The notes under the pieces are model-generated. The model was not told the origin of the DNA. It ran no database searches and worked only from the letters and a program-made list of their open reading frames with translations. Positions 49,991-59,314 of a DNA stretch of 64,000 nucleotides are shown here, one piece after another. Every line of letters begins with the position of its first letter. Position 1 is the stretch's first letter. The stretch lies in the NCBI GenBank assembly GCA_023389105.1, contig JAEWEY010000006.1, positions 62,001 through 126,000 on the forward strand, read 5' to 3'. This DNA comes from Pseudomonadota bacterium. GTDB taxonomy: Bacteria; Pseudomonadota; Alphaproteobacteria; Sphingomonadales; Sphingomonadaceae. A program made the translations under genes and the position numbers.

Positions 49991-51265
49991 GTGAGCGCGC
50001 AAACGATCTTCGCATTATCTAGCGGCCGTCCGCCGGCGGGCATCGCCGTCATTCGCGTTAGTGGACCGCAGGCGCACCACGCAGGCGCGGCGCTGGCAGG
50101 ATCGTTGCCCGCGCCAAGAACGGCAGTGGTGCGCCAACTGAGAAATCCGGCCACCGGCGAGCTCCTCGACGAGGTTCTGCTGCTTCGGTTTGACGCCCCG
50201 GCGAGCGCGACCGGTGAGGATGTTGTCGAATTTCACTGTCACGGTGGTCGTGCCGTGGTGGACGCAATCAGTTCCGTTCTTGGTGAGCTGCCTGATATGC
50301 GCGTGGCAGAGCCTGGAGAATTCACCCGGCGCGCCTTTGCCAACGGAAGTATGGATCTGACCGAAGCGGAGGGGCTGGCCGATCTCATCGAGGCCGAGAC
50401 GCAGGCGCAACGCCGTGCTGCCTTAGCGGTGGCCGAGGGCGGGCTGCGGCGGAAAGTTGAGGAATGGCAGGACCGGCTGCTGACTTTGTCGGCGATCGCC
50501 GAGCGCGCGATTGATTATGACGAGGAAGACGCGCCCCTCGATCCGGCGCTCCCAAGCGAATGTGCGAGCTTGGCCGAAGAACTTGAATTCTGGCTCCGGC
50601 GTCCGCGTATCGAGCCGCTCAAACAGGGCATCCGAGTGGTGGCGGCCGGTCCACCAAATGCAGGAAAGTCCAGCCTAATCAACGCGATAGTGGGCGAAGA
50701 CCGCGCTATTGTGACGGATATTCCCGGGACGACTCGTGACGCAATTGAAGTGCCGTTCGCAATAGACGGTATTCCGTTTCTGCTTACCGACACGGCGGGA
50801 TTACGAGTGAGCGACGATCCGGTTGAATCCATCGGGATCGAACGGGCGGAACGGCTGGTACGAGGGGCCGAGATACTCTTGTGGCTCGGCGAACCAGGTG
50901 AACGTCCGGATCATGACAACGCGATTCAACTCGCGCCGAAATCCGATTTGGGTTCATCCATGTGGCTGTCCGCCCACCCGGTTTCTGTGGTGACGGGAAG
51001 CGGCCTCGCCGAGCTGATGGAAATGTTGGTGATGCGCGCTCGCACGCTGTTACCGGCGGACGATGCAATTGCGCTTAACCGACGTCAGGCGGCGCTGCTT
51101 GCGGAAGCGGCTGAAGATCTGAGAGCCGCGGTGGAGGAGTGTGATGGCGCTCTTCTGGCGGACCGTCTCCGGCAGGCCCGGTGGTCCTTCCAGCGTCTCA
51201 CTGGTCGCGCCGGCGTCGACGACGTGCTCGATAATCTCTTCGGCCGTTTCTGCCTCGGCAAATGA
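49991..51265 (+). CDS. mnmE: tRNA uridine-5-carboxymethylaminomethyl synthesis GTPase MnmE
   Basis: 424 residues; works with MnmG to modify U34 of several tRNAs. The N-terminal folate-binding domain has TIFALSSGRPPAGIAVIRVS and HGGRAVVDA; the G domain (about 215-350) has GPPNAGKSSLINAI, DIPGTTRDAIEVPF and DTAGLR; the end FGRFCLGK carries the catalytic Cys of the C(I/L)GK motif. Start GTG 49991. A parS-like site follows directly. Confidence 0.97.
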   Translation: MSAQTIFALSSGRPPAGIAVIRVSGPQAHHAGAALAGSLPAPRTAVVRQLRNPATGELLDEVLLLRFDAPASATGEDVVEFHCHGGRAVVDAISSVLGELPDMRVAEPGEFTRRAFANGSMDLTEAEGLADLIEAETQAQRRAALAVAEGGLRRKVEEWQDRLLTLSAIAERAIDYDEEDAPLDPALPSECASLAEELEFWLRRPRIEPLKQGIRVVAAGPPNAGKSSLINAIVGEDRAIVTDIPGTTRDAIEVPFAIDGIPFLLTDTAGLRVSDDPVESIGIERAERLVRGAEILLWLGEPGERPDHDNAIQLAPKSDLGSSMWLSAHPVSVVTGSGLAELMEMLVMRARTLLPADDAIALNRRQAALLAEAAEDLRAAVEECDGALLADRLRQARWSFQRLTGRAGVDDVLDNLFGRFCLGK

Positions 51266-51269
51266 ACGA

Positions 51270-51285
51270 TGTTCCACGTGGAACG
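51270..51285. other. parS-like centromere site 1
   Basis: TGTTCCACGTGGAACG matches the conserved parS palindrome TGTTnCACGTGnAACA except for the last base. It lies between mnmE and mnmG, 12.6 kb before any other gene outside the origin cluster on this side, and 3.1 kb before parB. Confidence 0.88.
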
Positions 51286-51306
51286 CTTCCCCGCTAGGGA
51301 AAGCGC

Positions 51307-52983
51307 ATGCACGACGTTCTGGTCATTGGTGCCGGCCATGCCGGATGCGAGGCTGCGGCCGCAGCTGCGCGGCGCGGCGCACGGGTTGGGCTAATCACCT
51401 TCGGGGAGACGAATGTCGGTCAGATGTCCTGCAATCCCTCGATCGGCGGCGTCGGCAAGGGACATCTCGTTCGCGAGCTGGACGTATTTGACGGGCTCAT
51501 GGCCAGGGCTGCGGACCGGGCTGCGATTCACAGGCGCATGCTCAACCGCAGTAAAGGACCCGCTGTCTGGGGTCCACGCGTGCAAGCGGATCGCAAACGT
51601 TACCAACAGTCGATCGTCGGATTGCTCGCCCATCCAGCGATCGATCTAGTTTTCGCTGAAGCCAAAAGTCTAAGCATGGTCGGCGGCCGTGTCGTCGGTG
51701 TCGAGACGGACGCAGGCTCAATCTCCGGGCGGGCCGTAGTTATCGCGACCGGGACGTTTCTGGATGCGCGGTTGTTCGTTGGGACGGACGTGGTGGCCGG
51801 CGGACGCCGCGGAGAGCGCGCCGCTGCGCATATGGCCGGCATTCTCCGGGATGTCGGCCTCGGCCAAGGGCGGTTGAAGACGGGCACGCCGCCAAGGCTT
51901 GATGGGCGGACAATCGACTGGGCGCGGGTGCAAGAACAACCTAGCGATGCGGAGCGATGGCAGATGTCTGCGCTGGACGATGACGCTGTGATTCCGCAGC
52001 TGCGCTGCGGGATTTCTCGCACGACTGAGCAGACGCATGACATCATCCGGGCCAACTTCGATCGGTCGCCGCTCTTTTCAGGAACGATCGAGGGTCGCGG
52101 ACCGCGTTACTGTCCGTCCATTGAGGACAAAGTGAAGCGCTTCGGAGACCGCGATGCGCATCAGATCTTCCTTGAGCCGGAGGGTCTGGATGACCCGCTG
52201 GTCTATCCCAACGGTATCTCGACGTCCTTGCCGGTTGATGTGCAAGAGGCCTTTGTTCGCACTATTCCTGGATTGGAACGGGTCGTGATTTCGCGGCCGG
52301 GCTATGCGGTCGAGTACGAGTTCGTCGATCCACGCAAGCTCAATCAGCGACTGGAGGTACAGCAGGTTGGTGGCTTGTTCCTCGCCGGGCAAATCAACGG
52401 AACGACGGGTTATGAGGAAGCCGCTGCGCAGGGGTTGGTAGCGGGCCTCAACGCTGCCGGGTTGGCCCTGGATCTTCCAGCGGTGAAGTTTGATCGCCGA
52501 AATTCTTATATTGGCGTGATGATTGACGACTTGACGCTACAAGGCGTGAGCGAGCCATATCGGATGATGACGGCCAGAGCCGAACATCGCCTTCACCTCC
52601 GCGCCGACAATGCCACTACGCGGTTGGGTGAAACGGCGCTCGACGCGAACTGTCTGTCGGCGCGGCGGCGTGAGCAGATTGAGCGTCATCTCAGCGCGAG
52701 GCGCGAGCCCATATGGGAGAGCACCGCGGAGGGGAAGGCGGATTTGCTTTATGCTCCTTATGTCGAACGCCAAGCGCGGGAGTGGGAAGTCGTACGCCGC
52801 GATGCAGGGATCGGGATTCCTCCGACGTTTAAGTTTGGTAGCGTTCCGGGCTTATCCAACGAAATGATCGAACGCCTTGAGCTGGCGCGGCCCGAGACGC
52901 TTGACCAAGCCTCCAGGATCGCTGGGGTAACGCCGGCCGCGCTTTCGGCGTTGTACGTGGCTGCATGTCGTCAAGCAGCCTAA
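51307..52983 (+). CDS. mnmG: tRNA uridine-5-carboxymethylaminomethyl synthesis enzyme MnmG, short form
   Basis: 558 residues; FAD-dependent partner of MnmE. VIGAGHAGCEAAAAAARRGA (FAD site), GQMSCNPSIGGVGKGHLVRE, LKTGTPPRLDGRTI, GPRYCPSIEDKVKRFGDRDA and FLAGQINGTTGYEEAAAQGL are all intact, and the C-terminus RPETLDQASRIAGVTPAALS is in place. The protein is about 65-70 residues shorter than E. coli MnmG because the helical stretch after residue 460 is reduced. It overlaps rsmG by 19 bases. Confidence 0.96.
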   Translation: MHDVLVIGAGHAGCEAAAAAARRGARVGLITFGETNVGQMSCNPSIGGVGKGHLVRELDVFDGLMARAADRAAIHRRMLNRSKGPAVWGPRVQADRKRYQQSIVGLLAHPAIDLVFAEAKSLSMVGGRVVGVETDAGSISGRAVVIATGTFLDARLFVGTDVVAGGRRGERAAAHMAGILRDVGLGQGRLKTGTPPRLDGRTIDWARVQEQPSDAERWQMSALDDDAVIPQLRCGISRTTEQTHDIIRANFDRSPLFSGTIEGRGPRYCPSIEDKVKRFGDRDAHQIFLEPEGLDDPLVYPNGISTSLPVDVQEAFVRTIPGLERVVISRPGYAVEYEFVDPRKLNQRLEVQQVGGLFLAGQINGTTGYEEAAAQGLVAGLNAAGLALDLPAVKFDRRNSYIGVMIDDLTLQGVSEPYRMMTARAEHRLHLRADNATTRLGETALDANCLSARRREQIERHLSARREPIWESTAEGKADLLYAPYVERQAREWEVVRRDAGIGIPPTFKFGSVPGLSNEMIERLELARPETLDQASRIAGVTPAALSALYVAACRQAA

Positions 52984-53585
52984 TTGAAGACCTGCGGGCT
53001 GCGTCTGGTCGCGATGTTTCACGTGAAACAATCGAGCGGCTGATCGAGTACGAAGCCTTGCTCCGCGATGAAATGACGCGGCAGAACCTCATTGCGCCTT
53101 CGACAATCGACGAATTTTGGAAGCGACACATCATTGATAGTGCGCAGTTGTTGAAGTTTGCTCCTCAAGGCCGGTCAAGTTGGGCGGACGTCGGTTCGGG
53201 CGCGGGGCTGCCTGGCATTGCTTTAGCGTGTTTCGACACAGGACCGGTCACGATGATCGAGCCTCGTCGGTTACGGGCGGAGTTTCTCCACAGGGTCGTC
53301 GACAAGCTTGCGCTGAATGCATCGGTCGTCGACCGCAAGGTCGAACGTCTAGCGGGTAAGTTCCAAGTGATCACGGCGCGCGCGGTCGCGAATCTCGCCA
53401 ATCTGCTTAAGATTTCCGCACATTTGTCCACAGGAAACACGGTTTGGGTGCTTCCAAAGGGCCGAAATGCGCTAAGCGAACTGGCCGAGGCGCGGAAGGC
53501 GTGGCAGGGTGTGTTTCACGTGGAACAAAGCGTCACGGATCCGGATTCCCGCATTATCGTGGCGACGGGAGTGGCCAAAAGATGA
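52965..53585 (+). CDS. rsmG: 16S rRNA (guanine-N7) methyltransferase RsmG
   Basis: 206 residues; methylates G527 of 16S rRNA. The SAM site is WADVGSGAGLPGIALACF, with NLIAPSTIDEFWKRHIIDSA before it and TARAVANLANLL after. The codons for DVSRET (16-21) form a parS site, and near the 3' end FHVEQ is encoded by a second one. ATG start 52965 lies inside mnmG; the stop overlaps the parA ATG. Confidence 0.96.
   Translation: MSSSSLIEDLRAASGRDVSRETIERLIEYEALLRDEMTRQNLIAPSTIDEFWKRHIIDSAQLLKFAPQGRSSWADVGSGAGLPGIALACFDTGPVTMIEPRRLRAEFLHRVVDKLALNASVVDRKVERLAGKFQVITARAVANLANLLKISAHLSTGNTVWVLPKGRNALSELAEARKAWQGVFHVEQSVTDPDSRIIVATGVAKR
53015..53030. other. parS centromere site 2 (perfect)
   Basis: TGTTTCACGTGAAACA is a perfect 16-bp palindrome identical to the bacterial parS consensus. 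It is inside the rsmG coding region and encodes Val-Ser-Arg-Glu of the DVSRET segment. Confidence 0.95.
53512..53527. other. parS-like centromere site 3
   Basis: TGTTTCACGTGGAACA matches TGTTnCACGTGnAACA throughout; the two arms differ at a single symmetric position. It lies near the 3' end of rsmG, 55 bp before the parA start. Confidence 0.92.
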
Positions 53586-54364
53586 TTCGCATCGCTGTGG
53601 CGAACCAAAAGGGCGGCGTTGGTAAGACAACGACGGCGATCAACCTGGCGACAGCGTTGGCGGCTATCGGCTGGCGGGTGCTGCTGATTGACTTGGATCC
53701 CCAGGGTAATGCGTCGACGGGCCTCGGAATTACGCACGCGCAACGCGAGCAATCTAGCTACGACGTTCTGATTGGTGCCGCGGCTCCGACCGACGTCGCG
53801 ATCGCAACGCGGGTCCCGCGCTTGGATCTGCTTCCGGCGACACAAGACCTCTCGGGGGCTGAGGTGGAGATGGTTGGGCTGCAGGACCGGGCCCATCGAT
53901 TGGATGCCGCATTATCCGCGGCACCTGTGGGCCGCTGGGACATTTGCCTCATCGATTGTCCGCCCTCCCTGGGCCTGCTGACGGTCAATGCGCTCGTCGC
54001 CGCCCGTCATCTGATCGTGCCGCTGCAATGCGAGTTCTTCGCGCTGGAGGGCCTCAGCCAACTCTTGCAAACGGTCGAACGTATTCGCGTCGCGTTCAAT
54101 CCAGAATTGTCGATCCTCGGCGTCGCGCTCACGATGTTCGATCGCCGCAACAATTTGTCGCAGGCGGTCGCCGAGGATGTTCGCGCCTGTTTGGGCGCGG
54201 CGGTGTTCGAAACCATCGTACCCCGCAATGTTCGGCTCTCCGAGGCACCGAGCCATGGCTTGCCGGCATTGATTTACGATCTGAAATGTCCAGGCTCGGA
54301 GGCCTATCTGCGCCTTGCTCGCGAGCTGATCGGCCGACTGCCACAGCTTGCGGTCGCCGCATGA
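53582..54364 (+). CDS. parA: Chromosome partitioning ATPase ParA
   Basis: 260 residues. Deviant Walker A ANQKGGVGKTTTAINLATAL (residues 7-26), LLIDLDPQGNASTGLG, ICLIDCPPSLGLLTVNAL, and QCEFFALEGLSQLLQTVERI. It drives segregation of ParB-parS complexes. ATG 53582 overlaps the rsmG stop (ATGA); the reading frame runs upstream through rsmG but without similarity. Followed by parB with another ATGA overlap. Confidence 0.97.
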   Translation: MIRIAVANQKGGVGKTTTAINLATALAAIGWRVLLIDLDPQGNASTGLGITHAQREQSSYDVLIGAAAPTDVAIATRVPRLDLLPATQDLSGAEVEMVGLQDRAHRLDAALSAAPVGRWDICLIDCPPSLGLLTVNALVAARHLIVPLQCEFFALEGLSQLLQTVERIRVAFNPELSILGVALTMFDRRNNLSQAVAEDVRACLGAAVFETIVPRNVRLSEAPSHGLPALIYDLKCPGSEAYLRLARELIGRLPQLAVAA

Positions 54365-55275
54365 GCGTTGAACGCCCCGCGAAGGGCCTCGGGATGGGGC
54401 TGCAAGCCCTGCTCGGCGACGCTGCCGCGCCGCGCCAACACCTTACGGACGACACCGGCGCAATAGGCGGGCGGGGCGGCGTTAGAGAAATCGACCTGGC
54501 CAAGATCAAGCCAAGTCCCACGCAACCGCGCGTTCACTTCGACGAAGAGGCACTAGACGAGCTGGCGGAATCAATTCGTCAGCGTGGCGTTCTCCAACCG
54601 ATCTTGCTGCGTGCGGAAGGCGATGGTTACATCATCATCGCCGGCGAGCGGCGATGGCGAGCAGCTCAACGCGCGCGGATCCACACGATCCCCGCCATCG
54701 TCCGTGAGATCGACGATTCTACTCAGGCCGAACTCGCGCTGATCGAGAATATTCAGCGCCAGGATCTCAACCCGCTCGAGGAAGCGGAAGGGTACCGGCA
54801 ACTCATCGAGCGTCACCACCATACGCAGGAAGACATTGGCCGCATCGTCCACAAGTCCCGCAGTCATATTGCTAACCTGTTGAGATTGCTTGACCTTCCA
54901 GAGTTTGTTCGTTCTTCGCTTTTGCGAGGCGATATCAGCATGGGGCATGCCCGTGCTGTCGCGGCGAGTGGCAATCCAGAGGATCTCGCCCGCGAAGTGA
55001 TCGCGAAGGACCTTTCCGTCCGACAAACCGAGGAGCGGGCCCGACGGGAGCGTCATCGCCCTGGACCGGGGGCCGACATCGGCCGCGCGAGCGCACGAAA
55101 TGCCGCGAAGGCTGTGAACGCGGACCTCGAGGCGCTCGAGCGGCAGCTGGGGGACGTTCTTGGGCTGAAAGTTCAAGTCACGCACAAAGGGCAGGGCGGT
55201 AACGTATTGCTGCACTACTCCAGCCTCGATCAGCTCGACATGATCTGCCAGCGCCTGAGCGGCGAGCCAATTTAG
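54361..55275 (+). CDS. parB: Chromosome partitioning protein ParB
   Basis: 304 residues; CTP-dependent clamp loading at parS. KPSPTQPRVHFDEEALDELA opens the N-terminal domain, GERRWRAAQRARIHTIPAIV holds the CTP-binding GERR motif, ALIENIQRQDLNPLEEAEGY follows, and the HTH is in IGRIVHKSRSHIANLLRLLD. The C-terminal 45 residues (ALERQLGDVLGLKVQVTHKG) form the dimerisation domain. Start is the ATG of the ATGA overlap. Convergent with holA, with no gap between stop codons. Confidence 0.97.
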   Translation: MSVERPAKGLGMGLQALLGDAAAPRQHLTDDTGAIGGRGGVREIDLAKIKPSPTQPRVHFDEEALDELAESIRQRGVLQPILLRAEGDGYIIIAGERRWRAAQRARIHTIPAIVREIDDSTQAELALIENIQRQDLNPLEEAEGYRQLIERHHHTQEDIGRIVHKSRSHIANLLRLLDLPEFVRSSLLRGDISMGHARAVAASGNPEDLAREVIAKDLSVRQTEERARRERHRPGPGADIGRASARNAAKAVNADLEALERQLGDVLGLKVQVTHKGQGGNVLLHYSSLDQLDMICQRLSGEPI

Positions 55276-56292
55276 TTAGAGGCTCCGCGCCTTTCGCGCG
55301 ATGGCCAGCAACTCCTCACCGAGCGCTTCGCGTTCGGGAGCGTCCGAGAACATCAACGACCGCTCGAGTTTGCCGGCACGCTCCGCCACGACGGCCAGAT
55401 CAACCGCCTTCCACTTCGAGAGCATGCGCTGAACCCGCGCCTTTTCCTTGAAGAATATCGCGCGCCCCATTGACGTCATGACGGCATCGACGCGCTCACC
55501 CCGCTCAATCCGTGCCCGTGCCGGCGCAAGCATCAGCAAGCGCCGCTGCAACGATCGGACGACCGGCACCGCTTCCGATCCGCCGGTTGGCAACCGGCTC
55601 AACTCTTCCGTCAGTTCAGTGACGTCCCCGCTAAGCGCGAGGTCGGCCAAGCGGAGAAAATCGCCATCGGCACTCTCGGCGCCAACGTCGTCGAGCGCGT
55701 CGTGTCCAAGTTCCTTCGGCGCGTGTGGAGACGCGTCAACGTATAATGCGAGCTTCTCCAGCTCACGGAGCACGATGGCCTGGTCGTTGCCGCACGCTTC
55801 CGCCAACCGCGTAGCGATTGGTCCGCTAACTTTAAGGCCGACGCGCCGGCCCAGGTCTGCCACCATGCGCTCGGCATCCTGCCCTTCGGGCGCATATGAG
55901 GCAAACGCGGCGGCGAGGGGCGAGGCTTCCGACAGCTTGAGCAGTGGGGACGTCTTCGTCAGCGTTCCCGCAATGGCAACGACAATGTTTTCGGGTGGAG
56001 GACCCTCAAGCAGTGCGGCCACACCCTCCTCGATGTCCTTCGTGGCGGGTTCAATCCATACCACTCGCTTGCCCCCAAACAGGCTCATCGCGCCGGCCTG
56101 ATCCACCAGCGCCGCCGGATCCGATTTGATGGCACCCGAGGAAAGCAACACGCGGCTGGCCTGCTGACTTTCTGCCAACCGCGCGGCGAGGGCACGCGAC
56201 TGCCCTTCGTCGGGGCCGTGAAAGAGGTAGAAGCGGATGTCACGGCTGGGCTGATCCAGCGCCCTGCCGAGGTTCGCCTTGCTGAGCTTCAC
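55276..56292 (-). CDS. holA: DNA polymerase III delta subunit
   Basis: 338 residues of the clamp loader. FYLFHGPDEGQSRALAARLA corresponds to the degenerate Walker region of HolA, then DQAGAMSLFGGKRVVWIEPA, and RELEKLALYVDA later. Start GTG 56292, overlapping the lptE stop as GTGA; the frame upstream reads through lptE. Coupled to lptE, the common alphaproteobacterial arrangement leuS-lptE-holA. Confidence 0.94.
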   Translation of the reverse strand: MKLSKANLGRALDQPSRDIRFYLFHGPDEGQSRALAARLAESQQASRVLLSSGAIKSDPAALVDQAGAMSLFGGKRVVWIEPATKDIEEGVAALLEGPPPENIVVAIAGTLTKTSPLLKLSEASPLAAAFASYAPEGQDAERMVADLGRRVGLKVSGPIATRLAEACGNDQAIVLRELEKLALYVDASPHAPKELGHDALDDVGAESADGDFLRLADLALSGDVTELTEELSRLPTGGSEAVPVVRSLQRRLLMLAPARARIERGERVDAVMTSMGRAIFFKEKARVQRMLSKWKAVDLAVVAERAGKLERSLMFSDAPEREALGEELLAIARKARSL

Positions 56293-56783
56293 TTCGCCCC
56301 GGCAGTACGCGACGCGTAGAGCGCCAGGCGCGCGGTGATCTGATCGGCGACGGTATCGGCAAGATTCTCGAGCGCGGTCTGTTCGGCGGCCACAGTGGCA
56401 TATTCCGAACTGACGATGTCGATACCCATGTCGGATCCGGCAGTGGCATCGAGGACGACCATTCCGCTGCGACTGTCGACGAGCTGGTAGCGGGCGCGCA
56501 GCGTTCGCCGCTCCTGCGTCGCGGCGCGGTCGCTGCGTAGTCCGAACGAGGTGATGTTGTCGTCCAGCTTCACTTCGAGGCGATATGCTGAATTGCCTCC
56601 TTCCGCGCCCAGCCGATCGATCAATTTGTTGCGCACGAGCCATCCGGCCTGCCCGTCAATCGGCGCTACCGACACGGAGCGCAGCGCGCTCGCCACGGGT
56701 CCGCTGCTTCCGCCACTATAGACCGGCGTGAGACCGCATCCCGTCAGGGCAATCATGGCAAAAGGCGAAAGGAGCCGCTTCAT
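56289..56783 (-). CDS. lptE: LPS assembly lipoprotein LptE
   Basis: 164 residues. Signal peptide with lipobox ALTGC (MKRLLSPFAMIALTGCGLTP), then VAPIDGQAGWLVRNKLIDRL, YRLEVKLDDNI and RARYQLVDSRSGMVVLDATA, typical of the LptE/RlpB family. It plugs LptD in the outer membrane. The ATG overlaps the leuS stop (ATGA). Confidence 0.9.
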   Translation of the reverse strand: MKRLLSPFAMIALTGCGLTPVYSGGSSGPVASALRSVSVAPIDGQAGWLVRNKLIDRLGAEGGNSAYRLEVKLDDNITSFGLRSDRAATQERRTLRARYQLVDSRSGMVVLDATAGSDMGIDIVSSEYATVAAEQTALENLADTVADQITARLALYASRTAGAK

Positions 56784-59305
56784 GCGACGATGTTCACCAG
56801 ACGGTCGGGAACGACGATCACCTTGCGAGGAGCGGCGCCGTCGAGCTGACGCTGCACCTTGTCCGACGCCAGCGCCATTGCCTCCGCGGCCGCGCGATCG
56901 AGGCCGCGCGGCGCCGACAGCGTGTCGCGAAGCTTGCCATTGATCTGCACGGCAAGCGTCACTTGATCGTCGACGAGCAAGGCGGGATCGAACGTCGGCC
57001 AAGGCGCATCGACGATCATGCCGGCTTCGCCAAGGGCTGCCCAAGCTTCCTCCGCCAGATGCGGTGCCGCGGGTGCAGCAAGCAAGACCAAGGTCCTCAC
57101 AGCCTGGCGACGGGTCGCGGATGGCGCGGCTTTCTCGATCGCGGTCGTCAGCTCGTAAAGCTGCGCGATCGCCTTGTTGAACTGCAGGCCTTCAATCGCC
57201 TCACCGACCGCCGAGACGACGCGATTGACCTTCCGCTCGAGATCGCGATCCTCGCCTTCGCCTTCGCCATCAGCCGCGGTCGTCGCCAGGCGCCAGACGC
57301 GCTGCACGAAGCGAGCTGCTCCTTCGATGCTCGCCTCGGACCATTCGAGGTCGCGTTCGGGCGGGCTGTCCGACAGCATGAACCAGCGCACCGCGTCGGC
57401 ACCATATTTGGCAAGGATCGGCTCGGGGTCGACCGTGTTGCGCTTGGACTTGGACATCTTCTCGACGCGCCCGGCGGTTACCGGATGTCCGCTCTCAATG
57501 TGCACCCAGTCGTCGCCGTCCTTGCGGACTTCGCCTGGGCTCAACCAGCTGCCGTCGCCCGCGCGATACGTCTCGTGGGTGACCATGCCCTGGGTGAAGA
57601 GGCCGTTGAATGGCTCGGCCATGCCGATGCGGCCGATGTGCTGAAGCGCGCGCGTCCAGAAGCGCGCGTAGAGCAAGTGCAGGATCGCATGCTCGACCCC
57701 GCCAATGTACTGCGCGACGGGCAGCCATTTCTCCGCCTCGGCGCGGTCGAATGGCTTGTCGCCCGGCTGGCTGGCGAAACGAATGAAGTACCAGCTTGAG
57801 TCGACGAACGTGTCGAGCGTGTCCGTCTCGCGGGTCGCCTGACCGCCGCAAGTGGGGCAATCGACATGTTTCCACGTCGGGTGCCGCTCGAGCGGGTTGC
57901 CAGGCTTTTCGAAGTCGATGTCGTCAGGGAGCACCACCGGCAGCTGCTCGCGCGGAACCGGAACTGGACCGCAACTGTCGCAATGAATGATCGGGATCGG
58001 CGTGCCCCAGTAGCGCTGGCGCGAAACCCCCCAGTCGCGGAGGCGGTACTGAATCGTGCCGTGCCCCCAGCCGGCGGCTTCTGCTCGGCGGATAACTTCC
58101 GCCGCCGCCTGCTCGGTGGTCAGGCCGTCAAGAAATTCGGAATTCACGGCGACCCCTGCCGCGCTTTCTGCCTCGTTGCCGATGGGCTCAGATGCGAGAT
58201 TGGGCGCGGAAGCGACAACGCGCCGTATGGACAGCTGATACTGCTTCGCAAATTCGAAATCGCGTTGGTCGTGTCCTGGGACACCGAAGATCGCACCTGT
58301 GCCGTAATCCATCAGCACGAAGTTCGCGATGTAGACCGGCAGGCGCCATTGCGGGTCCAGCGGGTGAACAGCCTCAACAGCGGTTCGAAAACCCTTCTTT
58401 TCGGCGGTCTCCAGCTCAGCGGCGCTCGTGCCTCCAGCCTTGCATTCCGCAATGAAGGCCGCCGCGGCGGGGTCCGCCGCGCCCGCCGCCTGCGCAATCG
58501 GATGGTCGGGCGCGACTGCGACGAAACTGGCGCCGAAGATGGTGTCCGGCCGCGTTGTGAAGACCTCGACGGAATCGCTCCCGCCGACTGCCTCGGCGAG
58601 GCGGAAGCGGAACTGCAAACCTTGGCTCTTCCCGATCCAGTTCTCCTGCATGAGCCGGACCTTTTCCGGCCAATCGTCGAGGCCCTTGAGCCCCTCGAGT
58701 AGGTCGTCTGCGAAATCGGTAATCTTCAGGAACCACTGGGCAAGCTTCCGGCGCTCGACCTGCGCGCCGGACCGCCAGCCCTTGCCGTCGATGACTTGCT
58801 CATTGGCGAGCACGGTCATGTCGACCGGGTCCCAATTGACCTCGCTCTCCTTGCGATAGACGAGCCCGCCCTCGAACAGATCGAGGAACAGCGCCTGCTC
58901 GTGCCCGTAGTAACTGGGATCGCAGGTCGCGAGCTCGCGGCTCCAGTCGAGCGCGAAGCCGATCTGCTTCAGCTGCTCGCGCATCGTGCGGATGTTGGCC
59001 CACGTCCATTCGCCCGGATGGACATTGCGCTCCATCGCCGCATTCTCGGCCGGCATCCCGAACGCATCCCACCCCATTGGGTGAAGGACCTCGTGCCCCT
59101 GCATCCGACGGTAGCGCGCGATGACGTCGCCCATCGTGTAGTTGCGGACGTGCCCCATGTGGATGCGCCCCGATGGATACGGAAACATCTCCAGCACGTA
59201 GGTCTTGGGCTTGTCGCTTTCGCTGTCCGCGCGAAAGCTCTGCGCCTCGTCCCAGCGCGCCTGCCAGCGACGATCGGCTTCAGCCGGGTTAAAGCGGCTG
59301 CTCAC
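56780..59305 (-). CDS. leuS: Leucyl-tRNA synthetase
   Basis: 841 residues, class I. The first signature is MFPYPSGRIHMGHVRNYTMG (HMGH), the editing domain spans about 225-420 with TTRPDTIFGASFVAVAPDHP, and KMSKSKRNTVDP lies near residue 615. The C-terminus has QINGKLRDTLSAPRGLD. Start GTG 59305 (MSSRFNPAEADRRWQ). First gene of leuS-lptE-holA, ten bases after the DUF3576 gene stop. Confidence 0.97.
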   Translation of the reverse strand: MSSRFNPAEADRRWQARWDEAQSFRADSESDKPKTYVLEMFPYPSGRIHMGHVRNYTMGDVIARYRRMQGHEVLHPMGWDAFGMPAENAAMERNVHPGEWTWANIRTMREQLKQIGFALDWSRELATCDPSYYGHEQALFLDLFEGGLVYRKESEVNWDPVDMTVLANEQVIDGKGWRSGAQVERRKLAQWFLKITDFADDLLEGLKGLDDWPEKVRLMQENWIGKSQGLQFRFRLAEAVGGSDSVEVFTTRPDTIFGASFVAVAPDHPIAQAAGAADPAAAAFIAECKAGGTSAAELETAEKKGFRTAVEAVHPLDPQWRLPVYIANFVLMDYGTGAIFGVPGHDQRDFEFAKQYQLSIRRVVASAPNLASEPIGNEAESAAGVAVNSEFLDGLTTEQAAAEVIRRAEAAGWGHGTIQYRLRDWGVSRQRYWGTPIPIIHCDSCGPVPVPREQLPVVLPDDIDFEKPGNPLERHPTWKHVDCPTCGGQATRETDTLDTFVDSSWYFIRFASQPGDKPFDRAEAEKWLPVAQYIGGVEHAILHLLYARFWTRALQHIGRIGMAEPFNGLFTQGMVTHETYRAGDGSWLSPGEVRKDGDDWVHIESGHPVTAGRVEKMSKSKRNTVDPEPILAKYGADAVRWFMLSDSPPERDLEWSEASIEGAARFVQRVWRLATTAADGEGEGEDRDLERKVNRVVSAVGEAIEGLQFNKAIAQLYELTTAIEKAAPSATRRQAVRTLVLLAAPAAPHLAEEAWAALGEAGMIVDAPWPTFDPALLVDDQVTLAVQINGKLRDTLSAPRGLDRAAAEAMALASDKVQRQLDGAAPRKVIVVPDRLVNIVA

Positions 59306-59314
59306 TGTAAGAAA

